DNA of 64,000 nucleotides from Actinostola sp. cb2023 (Eukaryota; Cnidaria; Anthozoa; Actiniaria; Actinostolidae): NCBI GenBank assembly GCA_033675265.1, contig JAUJYZ010000773.1, positions 322,001 to 386,000 of the forward strand, read 5' to 3'. Shown piece by piece: positions 24,601 to 31,882 of this stretch (position 1 is its first letter; each line of letters starts with the position of its first letter). The notes under the pieces were generated by a model. It saw only the letters and a program-made list of their open reading frames with translations, ran no database searches and was not told where the DNA came from. The position numbers and the translations under genes were made by a program.

Positions 24601-25386
24601 TGCCAGTAAGCAATGCCAGTAAGCAATGCCAGTAAGCAATGCCAGTAAGCAATGCCAGTAAGCAATGCCAGTAAGCAATGCCAGTAAGCAATGCCAGTAA
24701 GCAATGCCAGTAAGCAATGCCAGTAAGCAATGCCAGCAAGCAATGCCAGCAAGCAATGCCAGCAAGCAATGCCAGCAAGCAATGCCAGCAAGCAATGCCA
24801 GCAAGCAATGCCAGTAAGCAATGCCAGCAAGCAATGCCAGTAAGCAATGCCCAAGCAATGCCAAGCAATGCCAGCAAGCAATGCCAGTAAGCAATGCCAG
24901 TAAGCAATGCCAGTAAGCAATGCCAGTAAGCAAGCAAGCAAAGAGAATGAATTTGTCTCTTTCTTCAATGGTCTTGCACATGTAATAGGTACTGTCTTTA
25001 TGCTGATCCTTGCAAAGTATTTAGTGTGAGTTTTGCAGATCTATACCCAAGTATATATCCAATAAATATATCTACAGTAAGTTAAGTCTTATAAGCTACA
25101 TGTGTCGCAGTAGACACCACCCCAAAGTTCACAGTCTACACAGTCACAAGTGAAGAGTGGTGAATTTGTGGTTGTATATGTACTAAGCAAATGTCCATAT
25201 AATATCATGTCAAGCTAAAGCCACTTTTTCCTGTTGTGTTTCTTCATGTTCTAGCGATCTTCAGCCTTCAAAACAGAAAGGTCTTGAAGAAAGTTGAGTT
25301 GTCAAAGTTGCGCGCTGAACTCGCCCAAACTCACCTTGAAAGCTATAGTTTCTGCAGCAGTTTCTACATGTAGGAGTGCGCTGCAT
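260..25386 (-). CDS. RING/B-box/coiled-coil (TRIM-like) protein, 3' end outside window
   Basis: Eleven exons joined in phase: 25335-25386, 24020-24257, 5851-5971, 5258-5316, 4999-5140, 2782-2862, 2606-2706, 1459-1519, 980-1022, 404-456 and 260-339, giving about 343 residues before the window ends. The start ATG is at 25386. Order: a C3HC4 RING (C7, C10, C33, H35, C38, C41, C55, C58), B-box1 (C111, C114, C123, C126, C131, C134 and following His), B-box2 (C164, H167, C184, C187), then a long coiled coil. Proteins of this class are usually E3 ubiquitin ligases in the cytoplasm or nucleus, the coiled coil giving dimers. B-box2 looks degenerate: three ligand positions read D176, Q193 and R196. The C-terminal domain, which would name the subfamily, lies outside. 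A germline RNF17-type RING/Tudor protein is one possibility, but nothing here proves it. Codon phase fits at every junction; only the acceptor of exon 3 is ambiguous. Confidence 0.85.
404..456 (-). CDS. RBCC exon 10
   Basis: 53 bp: two bases, then LEDALHEPTTLISRSKE, ending GAG|GTGAGA. The Asp/Gly-rich stretch upstream in the same open frame is a CAT/CAC microsatellite in the intron. Confidence 0.75.
478..650. repeat. CAT/CAC trinucleotide microsatellite
   Basis: Interrupted (CAT)n and (CAC)n. On the minus strand it opens a frame of Asp and Gly that is not coding. It lies about 20 bp upstream of the exon 10 acceptor. Confidence 0.95.
901..945. repeat. Poly-C tracts
   Basis: Two C-rich runs broken by a short AT segment, inside an intron. 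Confidence 0.9.
980..1022 (-). CDS. RBCC exon 9
   Basis: 43-bp exon with a textbook acceptor (TTTGTTTTGCAG) and donor (GG|GTGAGA), coding TVADHIRKTRGLLL. Phase 0 in, phase 1 out, continuing the coiled coil. Confidence 0.8.
1240..1430 (+). repeat. Dispersed repeat, inverted copy near 25.7 kb
   Basis: The stretch around AGGCAGGAAATCTGTAATAT, and the words GAGCCA-GCCCAGAATG further on, recur in reverse complement at 25650-25810. Confidence 0.75.
1459..1519 (-). CDS. RBCC exon 8
   Basis: 61 bp between ATTTCAG and ATG|GTACAC. One base completes AGA, then 20 codons (ENALIIDVESAPSKEESFEM). A GACA-type array begins about 25 bp upstream of the acceptor. Confidence 0.8.
1545..1725. repeat. GACA-containing minisatellite
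   Basis: Four or five units built from a GACA microsatellite and the spacer GATGCATAATG. It sits upstream of the exon 8 acceptor on the minus strand. Confidence 0.95.
1787..1965 (+). repeat. Dispersed repeat with short palindrome
   Basis: The first 60 bp (GTAAAGCGCATTGAGAC onward) recur inverted at 10258-10335. Then come a GGCC-rich palindrome and the block CGAGTGGGACTGGGAACGAG, which recur near 62.2 kb. Probably a non-LTR or SINE family tail. Confidence 0.7.
2562..2603. repeat. GACA microsatellite at the exon 7 donor
   Basis: (GACA)n with a few changes. On the minus strand (GTCT)n begins inside the 5' splice site of exon 7. Confidence 0.9.
2606..2706 (-). CDS. RBCC exon 7: coiled coil
   Basis: 33 codons plus 2 bases, including LSEKTNLVNEIREHFQLL, typical of TRIM coiled coils. 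The donor (CAG|GTTAGT) runs straight into a GTCT microsatellite. Confidence 0.85.
2782..2862 (-). CDS. RBCC exon 6: coiled coil
   Basis: 27 codons (ADDIKEHLQNRLTDGKTILK and on) between GTTTTAG and CAG|GTACTT. Phase 0 at both ends. Heptad-like Leu/Ile spacing follows directly on B-box2, as in TRIM proteins. Confidence 0.85.
3239..5046 (-). repeat. 82-bp minisatellite made of an exon end and its splice donor
   Basis: About 22 units. On the minus strand each unit holds the last roughly 48 bp of RBCC exon 5 (through CTGAAGTG) and about 34 bp of the following intron, including GTAAGG. The unit nearest 5000 is the real exon end. Most copies differ by single bases. Confidence 0.95.
4999..5140 (-). 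CDS. RBCC exon 5: B-box2
   Basis: Shows C-x2-H then FYDKD then C-x2-C, ending NIVPITEV before donor GTG|GTAAGG, a classic B-box2 layout. The last 48 bp plus the donor are what the neighbouring 82-bp array repeats. Three of the usual zinc ligands are replaced. Confidence 0.9.
5258..5316 (-). CDS. RBCC exon 4: end of B-box1
   Basis: Codes for VHSMSHILRKHNPLPLLL and one more residue, supplying the histidines that close B-box1. Phase 0 in, phase 2 out, donor AAC|GTAAGTT. Confidence 0.85.
5668..5816. repeat. Small foldback element
   Basis: Arms around GGAGATACGAATTTTATCTT and its complement flank a short loop, with TTTA repeats to the left. Confidence 0.8.
5851..5971 (-). CDS. RBCC exon 3: B-box1 cysteines
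   Basis: Contains C-x2-C-x8-C-x2-C-x4-C-x2-C, a B-box type 1 pattern, ending GAAAAG|GTAAAC. The acceptor at 5971 keeps phase with exon 2. The stronger-looking acceptor at 5939 would need one more, unseen exon in the 18-kb intron. Confidence 0.8.
5980..7600. other. Intronic DNA, nothing recognised
   Basis: AT-rich part of the long RBCC intron. I see no exon, array or long inverted repeat here. Confidence 0.6.
7633..8134. mobile_element. TA-flanked MITE
   Basis: Terminal inverted repeats CCTTATTTGTACTTAATTTC and its complement, flanked by TA on both sides, as in Tc1/mariner-type insertions. The inside is rich in TTCGCGA-like motifs. No transposase. Confidence 0.8.
8574..8780 (+). CDS. Secreted 8-cysteine peptide precursor (paralogue 1)
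   Basis: 68 aa: a signal peptide of about 20 residues, a short acidic/basic spacer, a KRK processing-type site, then a mature peptide of about 37 residues with spacing C-x3-C-x5-C-x3-C-x4-C-x2-C-x8-C-x3-C. A splice acceptor (CATTGCAG) lies only 7 bp before the ATG, so the coding region is one exon after a 5'UTR intron. AATAAA is at 8907. The gene lies inside an RBCC intron on the opposite strand. Such peptides may be defence, toxin, signalling or structural peptides; I recognise no named family and infer no activity. Confidence 0.8.
   Translation: MKAFFLVIVLVVMVTVSPSPVDYVKDAVKRKNCNGACRYSAACWSMCTGGQCASCQTYLVDAGCNSYC
8907..8912 (+). promoter_or_regulatory. Poly(A) signal of 8-cysteine peptide gene 1
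   Basis: AATAAA about 127 bp after the stop codon. Confidence 0.7.
8996..9373. repeat. Long foldback (about 180-bp arms)
   Basis: Arms begin CCACTTTGGAAACGAGTAAA and run almost to a 6-bp loop near 9190, with some mismatches. Likely a MITE relic. Confidence 0.85.
9708..10099. repeat. Long foldback element
   Basis: Outer arms ACAAACGTTTCGATCCTTCC and complement; inner arms around TCCAGAAATATATAGAACTC. Both strands show similar short open frames because of the palindrome. Confidence 0.85.
10258..10335 (-). repeat. Inverted copy of the 1.79-kb repeat tail
   Basis: Reverse complement of the block at 1787-1845, with an internal ATT microsatellite. Confidence 0.75.
10365..10513. repeat. Foldback related to 63.27 kb
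   Basis: Arms AGAGCGCAAACACTAAAACC and complement; the centre contains TTAGTGCTAAATAGCAC. The left arm recurs at 63265-63345. Confidence 0.8.
10680..11790 (+). repeat. Dispersed element D, copy 1
   Basis: Shares several long blocks, in the same order and orientation, with 61220-62195: the start near TGGGCTTCCTGTG, TTCAAGACTGGCTTTTGATT, the GATGAAAAGGAAGATGTG region and CAGCACTTCACTTTCTATTA. Inside, 11290-11565 is an extra piece with inverted ends AAGGCCACCCAAACAAATTT, absent from copy 2. Copy 1 lacks the insertion found in copy 2 at ATTCAAC (11742-11748). Confidence 0.85.
11793..12092. repeat. Foldback with coding-like loop
   Basis: Arms of about 110 bp (around GACGACCTAGAATCTGGGTC) flank a loop of about 75 bp that contains an ATG and a 20-codon frame (MADSNEVLADALTKLHLHLS) ending in a stop. 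Confidence 0.85.
12265..13301. mobile_element. Nonautonomous piggyBac-like element
   Basis: Ends CCCATTCGCTCCT and AGGAGCGAATGGG sit inside TTAA on both sides (12261-12264 and 13302-13305), the piggyBac hallmark. Open frames inside (the largest about 138 codons) do not look like a piggyBac transposase. Confidence 0.8.
13719..13995. repeat. 30-bp minisatellite, block 1
   Basis: Units of AATGGGAGAAATGATCAGGC plus AATGAGAAAG, the last few degraded. A lone unit is near 14172. Confidence 0.95.
14530..14738. repeat. 30-bp minisatellite, block 2
   Basis: Seven nearly perfect units identical to block 1, separated from it by about 540 bp of unrelated sequence. Confidence 0.95.
15043..15473. mobile_element. 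TA-flanked MITE
   Basis: Termini CAGTAAAAACCCGCATA and TATGCGGGTTTTTACTG between TA dinucleotides. Internal ATATAAGAACC repeats. Tc1/mariner- or pogo-like ends, no transposase. Confidence 0.85.
15612..16711 (+). CDS. Possible two-exon gene, unrecognised
   Basis: A good donor (CCAAG|GTAAGT at 15763) and acceptor (AACTAACAG before 16512) join two open frames. Read from the ATG at 15619, the frame continues to a stop at 16711 (about 113 aa, Tyr/Phe/Lys-rich, no domain). A second frame from 15612 is more protein-like before the intron but stops soon after it. It lies inside the RBCC intron, opposite strand. It could be a noncoding transcript. Confidence 0.3.
17287..17388. repeat. 34-bp tandem triplication
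   Basis: Three copies of TTCAATATATTGTAGAAATA plus ACAAAATGTATGTAG. Confidence 0.9.
17848..18005. repeat. Foldback MITE
   Basis: Arms ACACCTAATTTCAAAAACGT and complement, about 65-75 bp, around a short loop. A SINE-like tail ending in (ATT)n follows at 18045. Confidence 0.85.
18395..18495. mobile_element. Partial DNA-transposon end
   Basis: Three copies of CGTGTATAAGTCGACC in 100 bp, in the style of pogo/Tigger-like subterminal repeats. No matching right end found. Confidence 0.4.
19554..19757 (+). CDS. Secreted 8-cysteine peptide precursor (paralogue 2)
   Basis: 67 aa: a clear signal peptide (MARFYILCLLVILLSTTVNS), then an acidic mature peptide with spacing C-x3-C-x8-C-x3-C-x5-C-x2-C-x7-C-x3-C, nearly that of the gene at 8574. 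The acceptor CTTTCAG lies 6 bp before the ATG, in sequence like gene 1 (CAG-ATT-S-AAATG), so both precursors share one gene architecture. Unlike paralogue 1 there is no dibasic propeptide and the peptide is acidic. Function unknown. A damaged second copy follows at 20285. Confidence 0.75.
   Translation: MARFYILCLLVILLSTTVNSQTLEECTLQCKSDPEYIACITTCSGEIECDLCETVTLQNCIDLCMGS
20042..22062. repeat. 41-bp minisatellite
   Basis: About 45 units of TCAAGTCATACCCTGCTAAA plus TGATAACCCCTGTATACCCCA. Units after 20740 are nearly uniform with C/T variants; the left part is mixed with peptide-gene sequence. Confidence 0.97.
20285..20680 (+). pseudogene. Second copy of the 8-cysteine peptide gene, overwritten by minisatellite
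   Basis: Pieces of 19557-19970 reappear in the same order and at nearly the same spacing: the signal-peptide region, GAGTATATTGCATGTAT, CTACAGAATTGTATAGAC, CTATCTACTCATTT, and a long 3' block from GTATCCGTTACC to ACATTGT. They alternate with 41-bp satellite units. No open reading frame survives. Confidence 0.8.
22068..23773. mobile_element. hAT-like nonautonomous element
   Basis: Termini CAGGGTTGTCGCTAAG and CTTAGCGACAACCCTG, with TAAGGG repeated at both borders. GCCGGC motifs lie near the ends. It abuts the 41-bp array exactly. Inside, 22640-22778 reads as an acidic C-terminal piece ending SDIFSDDDL, perhaps a transposase or captured-exon remnant. Confidence 0.7.
22773..23343. repeat. Nested foldback inside the hAT-like element
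   Basis: 52-bp arms (CTTAGACGAAAATCGATCGA and on) about 570 bp apart, with further pairing inside (ATACATTTCTTTG and complement). Confidence 0.85.
24020..24257 (-). CDS. RBCC exon 2: RING finger body
   Basis: The acceptor follows TATTTTGTAG and the donor is GAAAG|GTATAA. It carries C-x-H-x2-C-x2-C-x13-C-x2-C, the rest of a C3HC4 RING (core DCAHTYCEGC and CPEC). An open frame extends upstream through the 13-bp array, but that part is intron. Confidence 0.9.
24352..24945. repeat. 13-bp minisatellite
   Basis: About 45 copies of AGCAATGCCAGTA or the C variant. On the minus strand all three frames lack stops and give the same 13-residue cycle (LLALLTGIAYWHC). It is in RBCC intron 1, about 95 bp from the RING exon acceptor. 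Confidence 0.97.
25335..25386 (-). CDS. RBCC exon 1: start and first RING zinc ligands
   Basis: Codes for MQRTPTCRNCCRNYSFQ plus one base, then a strong donor (CAAG|GTGAGT). C7 and C10 complete the RING begun here, and phase 1 matches exon 2. Another reading frame across the same bases is longer but does not join exon 2. Confidence 0.75.
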
Positions 25387-25649
25387 TGCGTTACGTTATG
25401 ACCACAAAACCATCCAAGAAATTGAGCAAAATCCACAAGAATAAACTCAAATATCCGCAGCCGGAGTTTCATCTGTAGTCCGCCATCTTGGAGTTGACAC
25501 TGATCCACGTGCACGACCAAGCAACCAATCAGATTGCAGTGACCAATCACAATACGATGAGGGGAGAGGGTAGGGATTCTCTGGATTCAAGAGGGAAAAA
25601 ACCATGTAAAATCTAAGATAATCCCAGTGAAAATCGTTTGAGTAACGAA

Positions 25650-25810
25650 TTTAGACCGAGCCCATGATGCCAGAGAGCATTCTGGGCGTGGCTCAAGCGT
25701 TATATAATACAATACTGATACAATCCATTAAAATTGACCCCCATTAAAAAGATACCATTCTAAATTAAACCAGAAATATTACAGATTTCCTGCCTGATAA
25801 TAATGATCGG
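25650..25810 (-). repeat. Inverted copy of the 1.24-kb dispersed repeat
   Basis: Reverse complement shares AGGCAGGAAATCTGTAATAT and the GCCCAGAATG block with 1240-1430. Confidence 0.75.
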
Positions 25811-25819
25811 TCTAGACCA

Positions 25820-26240
25820 CCAACACAATTTGAGATATATCTCGTCATTTTTTTTATTTCTTCGCAACTCTAAATGACGACACAATAATCTTCTCCCTTT
25901 ACGTAAGTCGATTCGATGTCTCAGCTTCATAGAATGTCTCAGGTTAATTTTTCTGTTTCATTTTTTCATTTTTAGAGTTCTCGTTTCCGTCTTTCGTTTG
26001 ATACGGGAGGGGGTGGGACCGCGTGACCAAAACCAAGGAGCCAAAGGTCTGGAGTTTTTTTCTTTTTATACCCTTTTCTGAGAGTCGCGAATTCTCTCAT
26101 TTTCTCGAGCTCCTTTTCAGTTTCTGCTTTCCTTTTTTGATAGATTAATTTTTCTACAGTTTATTTACTTACTTTCGTCTGTCAAGAGAGCTTCGGGGTC
26201 ATGAATAATGTACCAAGAACTTTGTTTAGTCTAACAGGAT
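25820..26240. other. Intergenic DNA, nothing recognised
   Basis: Upstream of the RBCC start. No array, exon or inverted repeat that I can support. Confidence 0.5.
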
Positions 26241-26247
26241 TGTTATA

Positions 26248-26768
26248 CAGTCAACTCTCTCGTAAGCGGACACCCTCTGGAATTGAAAAAAGTGTCCGTT
26301 AGTAGAGCTGTCCGCTTATGAGAACTATTCCCGTAAGCGGACACCAAAGAAAAATAGGGCGGATGTCCGTTTACGGGAGAGTTAATTACGTTTTAATCGG
26401 TAGAGAAAAATAGCAACTGAACCGTACACCTTGCTTCCCCGCGGACAAATGGAGATTTGACAAAATCGATCCCCACTGTTCTGTTGCTCTGTAAAAGGTC
26501 ATATTTTTGTTGATTTATTGCAAATTAAAGACAAATTCCATTGCCGAAAGTCCATTATTATATGGTGTGTCCGCTTACGAGAGAGCGTAAACAAAAGAAA
26601 AATCCAATTTTCATTTTCAAAAGTGTCCGCGTCCGCTTACGAGAGAGTGTCCGCTTACGGGAATGTGTAAATACAGAGTTTGACTGGGAGGTAAAACGGG
26701 GATTTGAAAAGGTGTCCGTAAGTAGAGCTGTCCGCTTACGAGAGTGTCCGTTAGCGGAGAGTTGACTG
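26248..26768. mobile_element. TA-flanked MITE with CAGTCAACTCTC ends
   Basis: Termini CAGTCAACTCTC and GAGAGTTGACTG between TA duplications, and many internal TGTCCGCTTACGAGAG subrepeats in both orientations. Pogo/Tigger- or mariner-like, no transposase. Confidence 0.85.
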
Positions 26769-27007
26769 TACTAGCGGCGGGAAGTGTACATCCCTGATAG
26801 CTCCGAGTAGCCAACAAATCGATAGACAATCCCTTAATTCTGGCCAAGAACACTTGTCCTAAGTAGCCCTAAGGCGTCGATCGTTACTGTACGTTGTAAG
26901 GTTAGGAGAAAGTACAATAAACATTTCTGCAGGATTTAATCGCTGTGTAATGTGTCAGTCAGTCGTAAAAGCGGGTGTATGCACCCGGGGGGGGGGGGGG
27001 GGGGGGG

Positions 27008-27984
27008 ACTCTCCATAACAGTAGACGGGGGTGATCGTCCTATCCCTTAGGGTATAAAATTCTACCATCTGCTATCCCTTAGGGGTGTTCAAAGAGTCTG
27101 CTATCCCTTAGGGGGTCTCACGCTAATGGTGGCCCGGAACTTATATTACAGCAAACCACACAGTCAACTGAAACTGATCGCTTAATACTTCCGGCTTTAT
27201 TGTCGGTAACAAATACTATCACAAGTATAAATGTCAAATTAGACAAAGGGTCCATCAACCAATGAAAACGGGCATTGTTCTTAGTGGACTTAGTGATGCT
27301 GAACAGGAAATCTTGACTGTTTATGTGAGTAAACCGCAGCATCTAAGCATCTGATCGTGCGCGAATCCCAATTATTGTGAGTTCCCTCTTCAACGCTTGG
27401 ACCTTGCTCTTGGTCGCTTTTATCAATACTTCGACTGGAACGTTGATCCCACCACCTACACGCCAGCGCCCGCTCTGGTCGTTGAATGGTTCACCCGTGA
27501 CTGTGCTGCAAAGTGATTAAAAGTCTAAGGTAAGTAATATTAAATCAACATGCAAATAACAATATGCTCATGTCATAGATTAACTATGTTGCGCATCATC
27601 CATAGCGAAGATATCTTGGGGATATCTTACCATTTTTTATGCCGATTGTTATTGTTTGATAAAAGAAGGACAATTGTTTCTGTTAAGGACAATGGATCAT
27701 CCTATCCAAAAAAAGCCGGACTTGAAGACTGGATGACAGCACTCTCAACAGTCGCCAGAAAAGAGATGCGCTCGATGGCGGTGTCTTAAGGACCGTAATA
27801 AAATTCAGGAAAACTGAAAATGTGTTTGTTTTATTGCTATCTCTTAGGGTTAAAAATTTCTTCGACCACACCCAATGTGCTATCTCTTAGGGGTAAATTT
27901 GCTGTTGACCACACCCAATGTGCTATCCCTTAGGGTTAAAATTGATTTTGCCGACGATCACCCCCGTCTACTGTTATGGAGAGT
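27008..27984. mobile_element. TIR element carrying short open frames
   Basis: Inverted ends ACTCTCCATAACAGTAGACG and complement; the left end abuts a G run of about 20. CTATCCCTTAGG repeats lie near both ends. It contains the open frames at 27262 and 27550. Confidence 0.7.
27262..27516 (+). pseudogene. Unrecognised 85-codon frame with one in-frame TGA
   Basis: Reads MKTGIVLSGLSDAEQEILTV and on, then TGA at 27352, then 53 more protein-like residues (including LGRFYQYFDWNVDP) to a stop at 27516. Family not recognised. The stop may be decay, a sequencing error or a masked intron. A further frame at 27550-27789 ends MTALSTVARKEMRSMAVS. Confidence 0.35.
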
Positions 27985-28117
27985 TTATCCAGTTTATCTA
28001 AGCTTATATGCTCGAAGTGTCTTGAAAAGTTTTCAAACGAAGCTCAAAATTTACACGAAGAGTGATGGTTATTATAAAAGAACATAATTATGTCGATCGT
28101 AAATCTAATATTCTTTA

Positions 28118-28217
28118 GGCTAGCAACTGAAAGGCGGTGCCAATCGAGGTGCTTACGAAGGCGAAATATTCAAAAGAAATACATTTGAAGGAGAGACAAC
28201 AATAACCAGAGAAGATG
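28118..28217 (+). CDS. Possible terminal exon of an unidentified gene
   Basis: After possible acceptors (CTTTAG at 28119, GAAAG near 28130), one frame reads GGANRGAYEGEIFKRNTFEG and on to a stop; AATAAA follows at 28324. No upstream exon could be joined with confidence. Confidence 0.3.
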
Positions 28218-28383
28218 ATAGATTCAAATAATTAACTGATATGTAAAGTAGACACGAGTAAATATATTAAAACCCGTAGGAAGAACTGTTCGCGTATCCT
28301 TCTGCTGTAAAACCACTGCTTTTAATAAAGACTTCAGATACTGCGCTTCTTTCACTGTTATTTCTTCTTTACCAAGTGCTTTT

Positions 28384-28936
28384 CAGGGGCGTAGCGTGCA
28401 TATACGCCCGTACGCACGTGCGTACAATTTAAAATCCTTAATATATATATATATTATAAAAAACATGAAAATATTGAAAATAAAATGAAATCTAGGACAA
28501 AATCTTAACAGTCATTGTAGGCATGTATAATGATGATTGTAGTTAGTACAGTCTCAAACAAAATAAATACCAAAAAACTGGCTTCGCCTCGGGTTATTAT
28601 ATCGCTATATATAACGGTAGCGGTATATATAACCTGTTTACATAAATCCTTTTAACCAATACTCATAAATCATTTACACAACCTTTACATAAATCCTTTT
28701 CTGAATCCTTTATATAACCTTTACATAAATCCCCCCATAAAACTGAGTGATAAATGCATTTTACTATGTATTTATGTAGCGAGAAAGTCCGCTGGAAAAC
28801 GAAGAAAATGGTATTTCCAAGGCTCTAGATTTCTAAATTTTCAGGGGGGGCATGCCCCCTCACCCCCCTAGAAGCTCACGCCTTCGGCGCTCGTTGCTAT
28901 GTGCGTACATTCCAAAAAAAGCACGCTACGCCCCTG
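28384..28936. mobile_element. hAT-like MITE
   Basis: Ends CAGGGGCGTAGCGTGC and GCACGCTACGCCCCTG. Flanks share CTTTT. The CAGGGGCG start is typical of hAT elements. Confidence 0.75.
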
Positions 28937-29067
28937 CTTTTAAAGCGTACTCATGAAATCTTTCGAAGGATTCCACTGAAACTGAATCGACTATTTGAAT
29001 CGACAACAAACTGCCCATTCTCGTTCCCAGAGCTCCTCGGTTTCGGTCCTCTGGGAACGAGAATGCC

Positions 29068-29310
29068 AATCTCGTCCCCAGAGCCTGCGTTACTTTCGAC
29101 CAGCGGCGAAGAACGTCCACGTTCTCGTCGCTGGCCGAAAGTAACGCAGGCTCTGGGGACGAGATTGCGAGAATGCAAACTGCCCAGCTAACTTGCGCAT
29201 GCGCTCTAAAACCGGAAGAACAAGAAATCCTGTTCCCAAAAAATGGATTATGCCAGAGCCTACGTTCTCGCCGCTGGCCGAAAGTAACGCAGGCTCTGGG
29301 GACGAGATTG
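29068..29310. repeat. Foldback cluster (three copies of one 48-bp arm)
   Basis: ATCTCGTCCCCAGAGCCTGC and its complement form a hairpin at 29068-29166; a third arm is at 29260-29310. Confidence 0.85.
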
Positions 29311-29367
29311 GACAAGAAGTTCCTTGACGAGTCGATCAAGACGCCGTTCACAAGTCACGTGTAATCC

Positions 29368-29402
29368 ATGGCTGCTAGTCGGTACTTACTGTCTAAAAGC
29401 AG
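29368..29402 (+). CDS. Possible first coding exon
   Basis: ATG followed by AASRYLLSKS and a donor AG|GTAACA. The Arg/Ser/Leu-rich start resembles an organelle presequence, but it is very short and no partner exon was found. Confidence 0.3.
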
Positions 29403-29445
29403 GTAACAATTATTCTACCATCATAGTTTAGTTATTAATTCATGA

Positions 29446-29572
29446 GTGAACAGTCCCTCTTTTCTCTCCAGACTCAGTCGAACGAGAAAAACCGATCCCA
29501 TTCTCCTCGCGTCCACGGGATTCTAACTCGTCTTTACTGAGTCTGGAGGGAAAAGGAGGGACTGTTCGCAGA
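29446..29572. repeat. 127-bp foldback MITE
   Basis: Arms ACAGTCCCTCTTTTCTCTCC and complement, about 31 bp, short centre. Confidence 0.85.
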
Positions 29573-30406
29573 CTACTACTTGGCGGCCGACGTGATACGC
29601 GCTGGTAAATCAGAGTGTTACAGAAAAAGACAATTGTTGTTGAAGATACACTTTACCACATAGTTTGAAACTGGAAATAGAGTTTTCGAAAGTGCATTTC
29701 AGCACAACAAATAAACCATATTCACCTACAAGAGACAAGCGTCCAGCGAACTAAAATGCAAATCTGCGCCTTCGATAGTTACATTTTTCGATGAGCGTTT
29801 AGCTACCCTGGTTTCTATCTTATTATAAAGAAAGAAAATGAATGAAAGGGCGCCTTGTTCAGCCGGCGGTCTTGCCTGTTTACCGATAGAGACAAAAGCA
29901 ATGCTGCACACCAGGGTGTTAGCGTGATATAGACGAAACTGATTAATAAGTCTGCTACGCTTTCATGTTCAATCTGAGTGTTTAATCTAAGATGAAATGT
30001 TATCATTTCTCAATTCAAATGGAAATTATTATTTTTTTCAATAATGAAAGTATTTTCCTAACGATTGCTCATGGACAATACTGCAGCACTAATAATAATA
30101 ATAATAATAATAATATACATGAAAAAAATACTTGATTCTCAGATTGGCTTAGAGCAGTGCAGTTGAAAAGTAATTTGCAGTGCAAATTACTTTTTTTTTC
30201 ATGAATATTATTAATTGGTAATCATACGATTTCTCGTTCAATTTGGAATAATTTGCACTCGTGTGTTTTTCAAAGAGAAAAAAACACACAAATAAGAGAT
30301 AGAAAAATAGATAAAAATCCTTATTTACAAAATTTAAAATGATCGCTTGGATTGTTCAATAACAATTAACTAATGATATTAAAATACAAACAATAAATAT
30401 GAATTT

Positions 30407-30600
30407 AACAAATTGAAGGTGGTTTTGAGTTGTCTGTACTCGATCTTATTGACACACACTTGACGTCATAAAATGTTCAAAACTCAAGTGGAATCACGAG
30501 CGTAGCGAGTGATTTCACTGCCAAGTTTTGGACATTTTATGACGTCAAGTGTGTGTCAATAAGAGTACAGACAACTCAAAACCATCTTCAATTTGTTTTT
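30407..30600. repeat. Near-perfect foldback, about 85-bp arms
   Basis: Arms from AAATTGAAGGTGGTTTTGAG through TTGACGTCATAAAATGTTCA, centred near GAGCGTAGCGA. Confidence 0.9.
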
Positions 30601-30784
30601 TACAATAACAAAGTCAAAAAACATCAAAAAACAAGGAAAAAGTATGAAAGAAAAACTGTTTCAAGCGCGCGCTAGCCAGTCCGTGCGCGAGCGATTCGTC
30701 ATACAGTGTGTCTGTACTCTTATTGACAACGGCTGAGAGCCAATCAGATTGCGAGATTTCGCTCTGTTATTGTAAAAAATATAA

Positions 30785-30812
30785 TATAATAATAATAATA
30801 ATGATAATAATG

Positions 30813-30868
<56 letters not shown>

Positions 30869-30895
30869 CACTGATAATAATAATAATAATAATTT
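30785..30895. repeat. AAT microsatellite
   Basis: (AAT)n with a few ATG/CTG changes. Similar tracts: 31130-31200, 31455-31690 and 31800-31910. Confidence 0.95.
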
Positions 30896-31325
30896 ATTTC
30901 TTAATAATGCATTTCTAAACACTCATTGCTTTTAATAATACAAGACTAAATAAAAGGACAGAAATATAATAAGCTAATAGATAAAAAATGGATAAAAATT
31001 TTAAAAAATCAATAAAATGTAAAAATATACTTGCGTGTGGCGGCCTAACCTACTGACTCGGAGAGAAGGCTCAATGAAAACAAGCCTCTGGCTGACTTTA
31101 TTACCTTCTATAAATAAAGCTTTATTATTATTATTTATTTATTTATTTATTTATTTTTTATTATTATTATTATTTTATTATTATTATTAATATTAATATT
31201 AATATGACTACTGTGACTGCGTGATGCGGTTCGTACGTCATTACAGAAGCAATTTCCAGTTCCGTGAGGCCTGGGAGCAAATGTTCGGTTATTAAAATCA
31301 GCTTGAACTTCACGACACTGTAGTT

Positions 31326-31450
31326 GCCTCGGTAGCTCACTGGGTAGAGCGCATCTGTCATGAAATCGGGGTGTCGTGGGTTCGAATCCCGCTCGAGGCG
31401 TCTGATTTTTTCCGAACATTTGTTCTTTATATACTCATCATAGTTTCTTT
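31326..31450 (+). mobile_element. tRNA-derived SINE head
   Basis: 31326-31399 has a tRNA shape: 7-bp acceptor pairing (GCCTCGG with TCGAGGC), D-arm GCTC...GAGC, and a B-box TTCGAATCC in a good T-arm. The anticodon arm is degenerate with an oversized loop, so this is not a working tRNA. (ATT)n follows. Confidence 0.7.
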
Positions 31451-31493
31451 ATCAGTATTATTATTATTTTATTTTATTTTATTTTTATTATTA

Positions 31494-31545
<52 letters not shown>

Positions 31546-31621
31546 CATCATTATTATTATTATTATTTTATATTATTTTATTATTATTATTATTATTATT
31601 ATTTTATTATTATTATTATCA

Positions 31622-31665
<44 letters not shown>

Positions 31666-31840
31666 ATAATAATAATAATAATAATAATAAATGTTTATTG
31701 CTTATATTGCGCATTTTAACATTTGAATATGATCAAATGCGCATTACACAACACTAGAAATAATTATATACAAAAATGATAAAAAATTATATATATTAAA
31801 CAATTATATATATTATAATATTATTATATTATTATTATTA

Positions 31841-31882
<42 letters not shown>

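Noticed and set aside
24300..24981. Frames of 209-325 codons with LLALLTGIAYWHC
   Set aside because: 13-bp array in an intron. Only the last 79 or so codons (RING exon) of the longest frame are real.
25081..25185. Cys-rich minus-strand stretch (CDCVDCELWGGVYCDTC), first taken for the start of the RING
   Set aside because: It meets a stop at once and its donor is poor; the exon at 25335-25386 gives the missing C-x2-C with a strong donor and the right phase.
31326..31399. Functional tRNA gene
   Set aside because: Anticodon stem does not close on a 7-base loop and the arm is too long; it heads a SINE.
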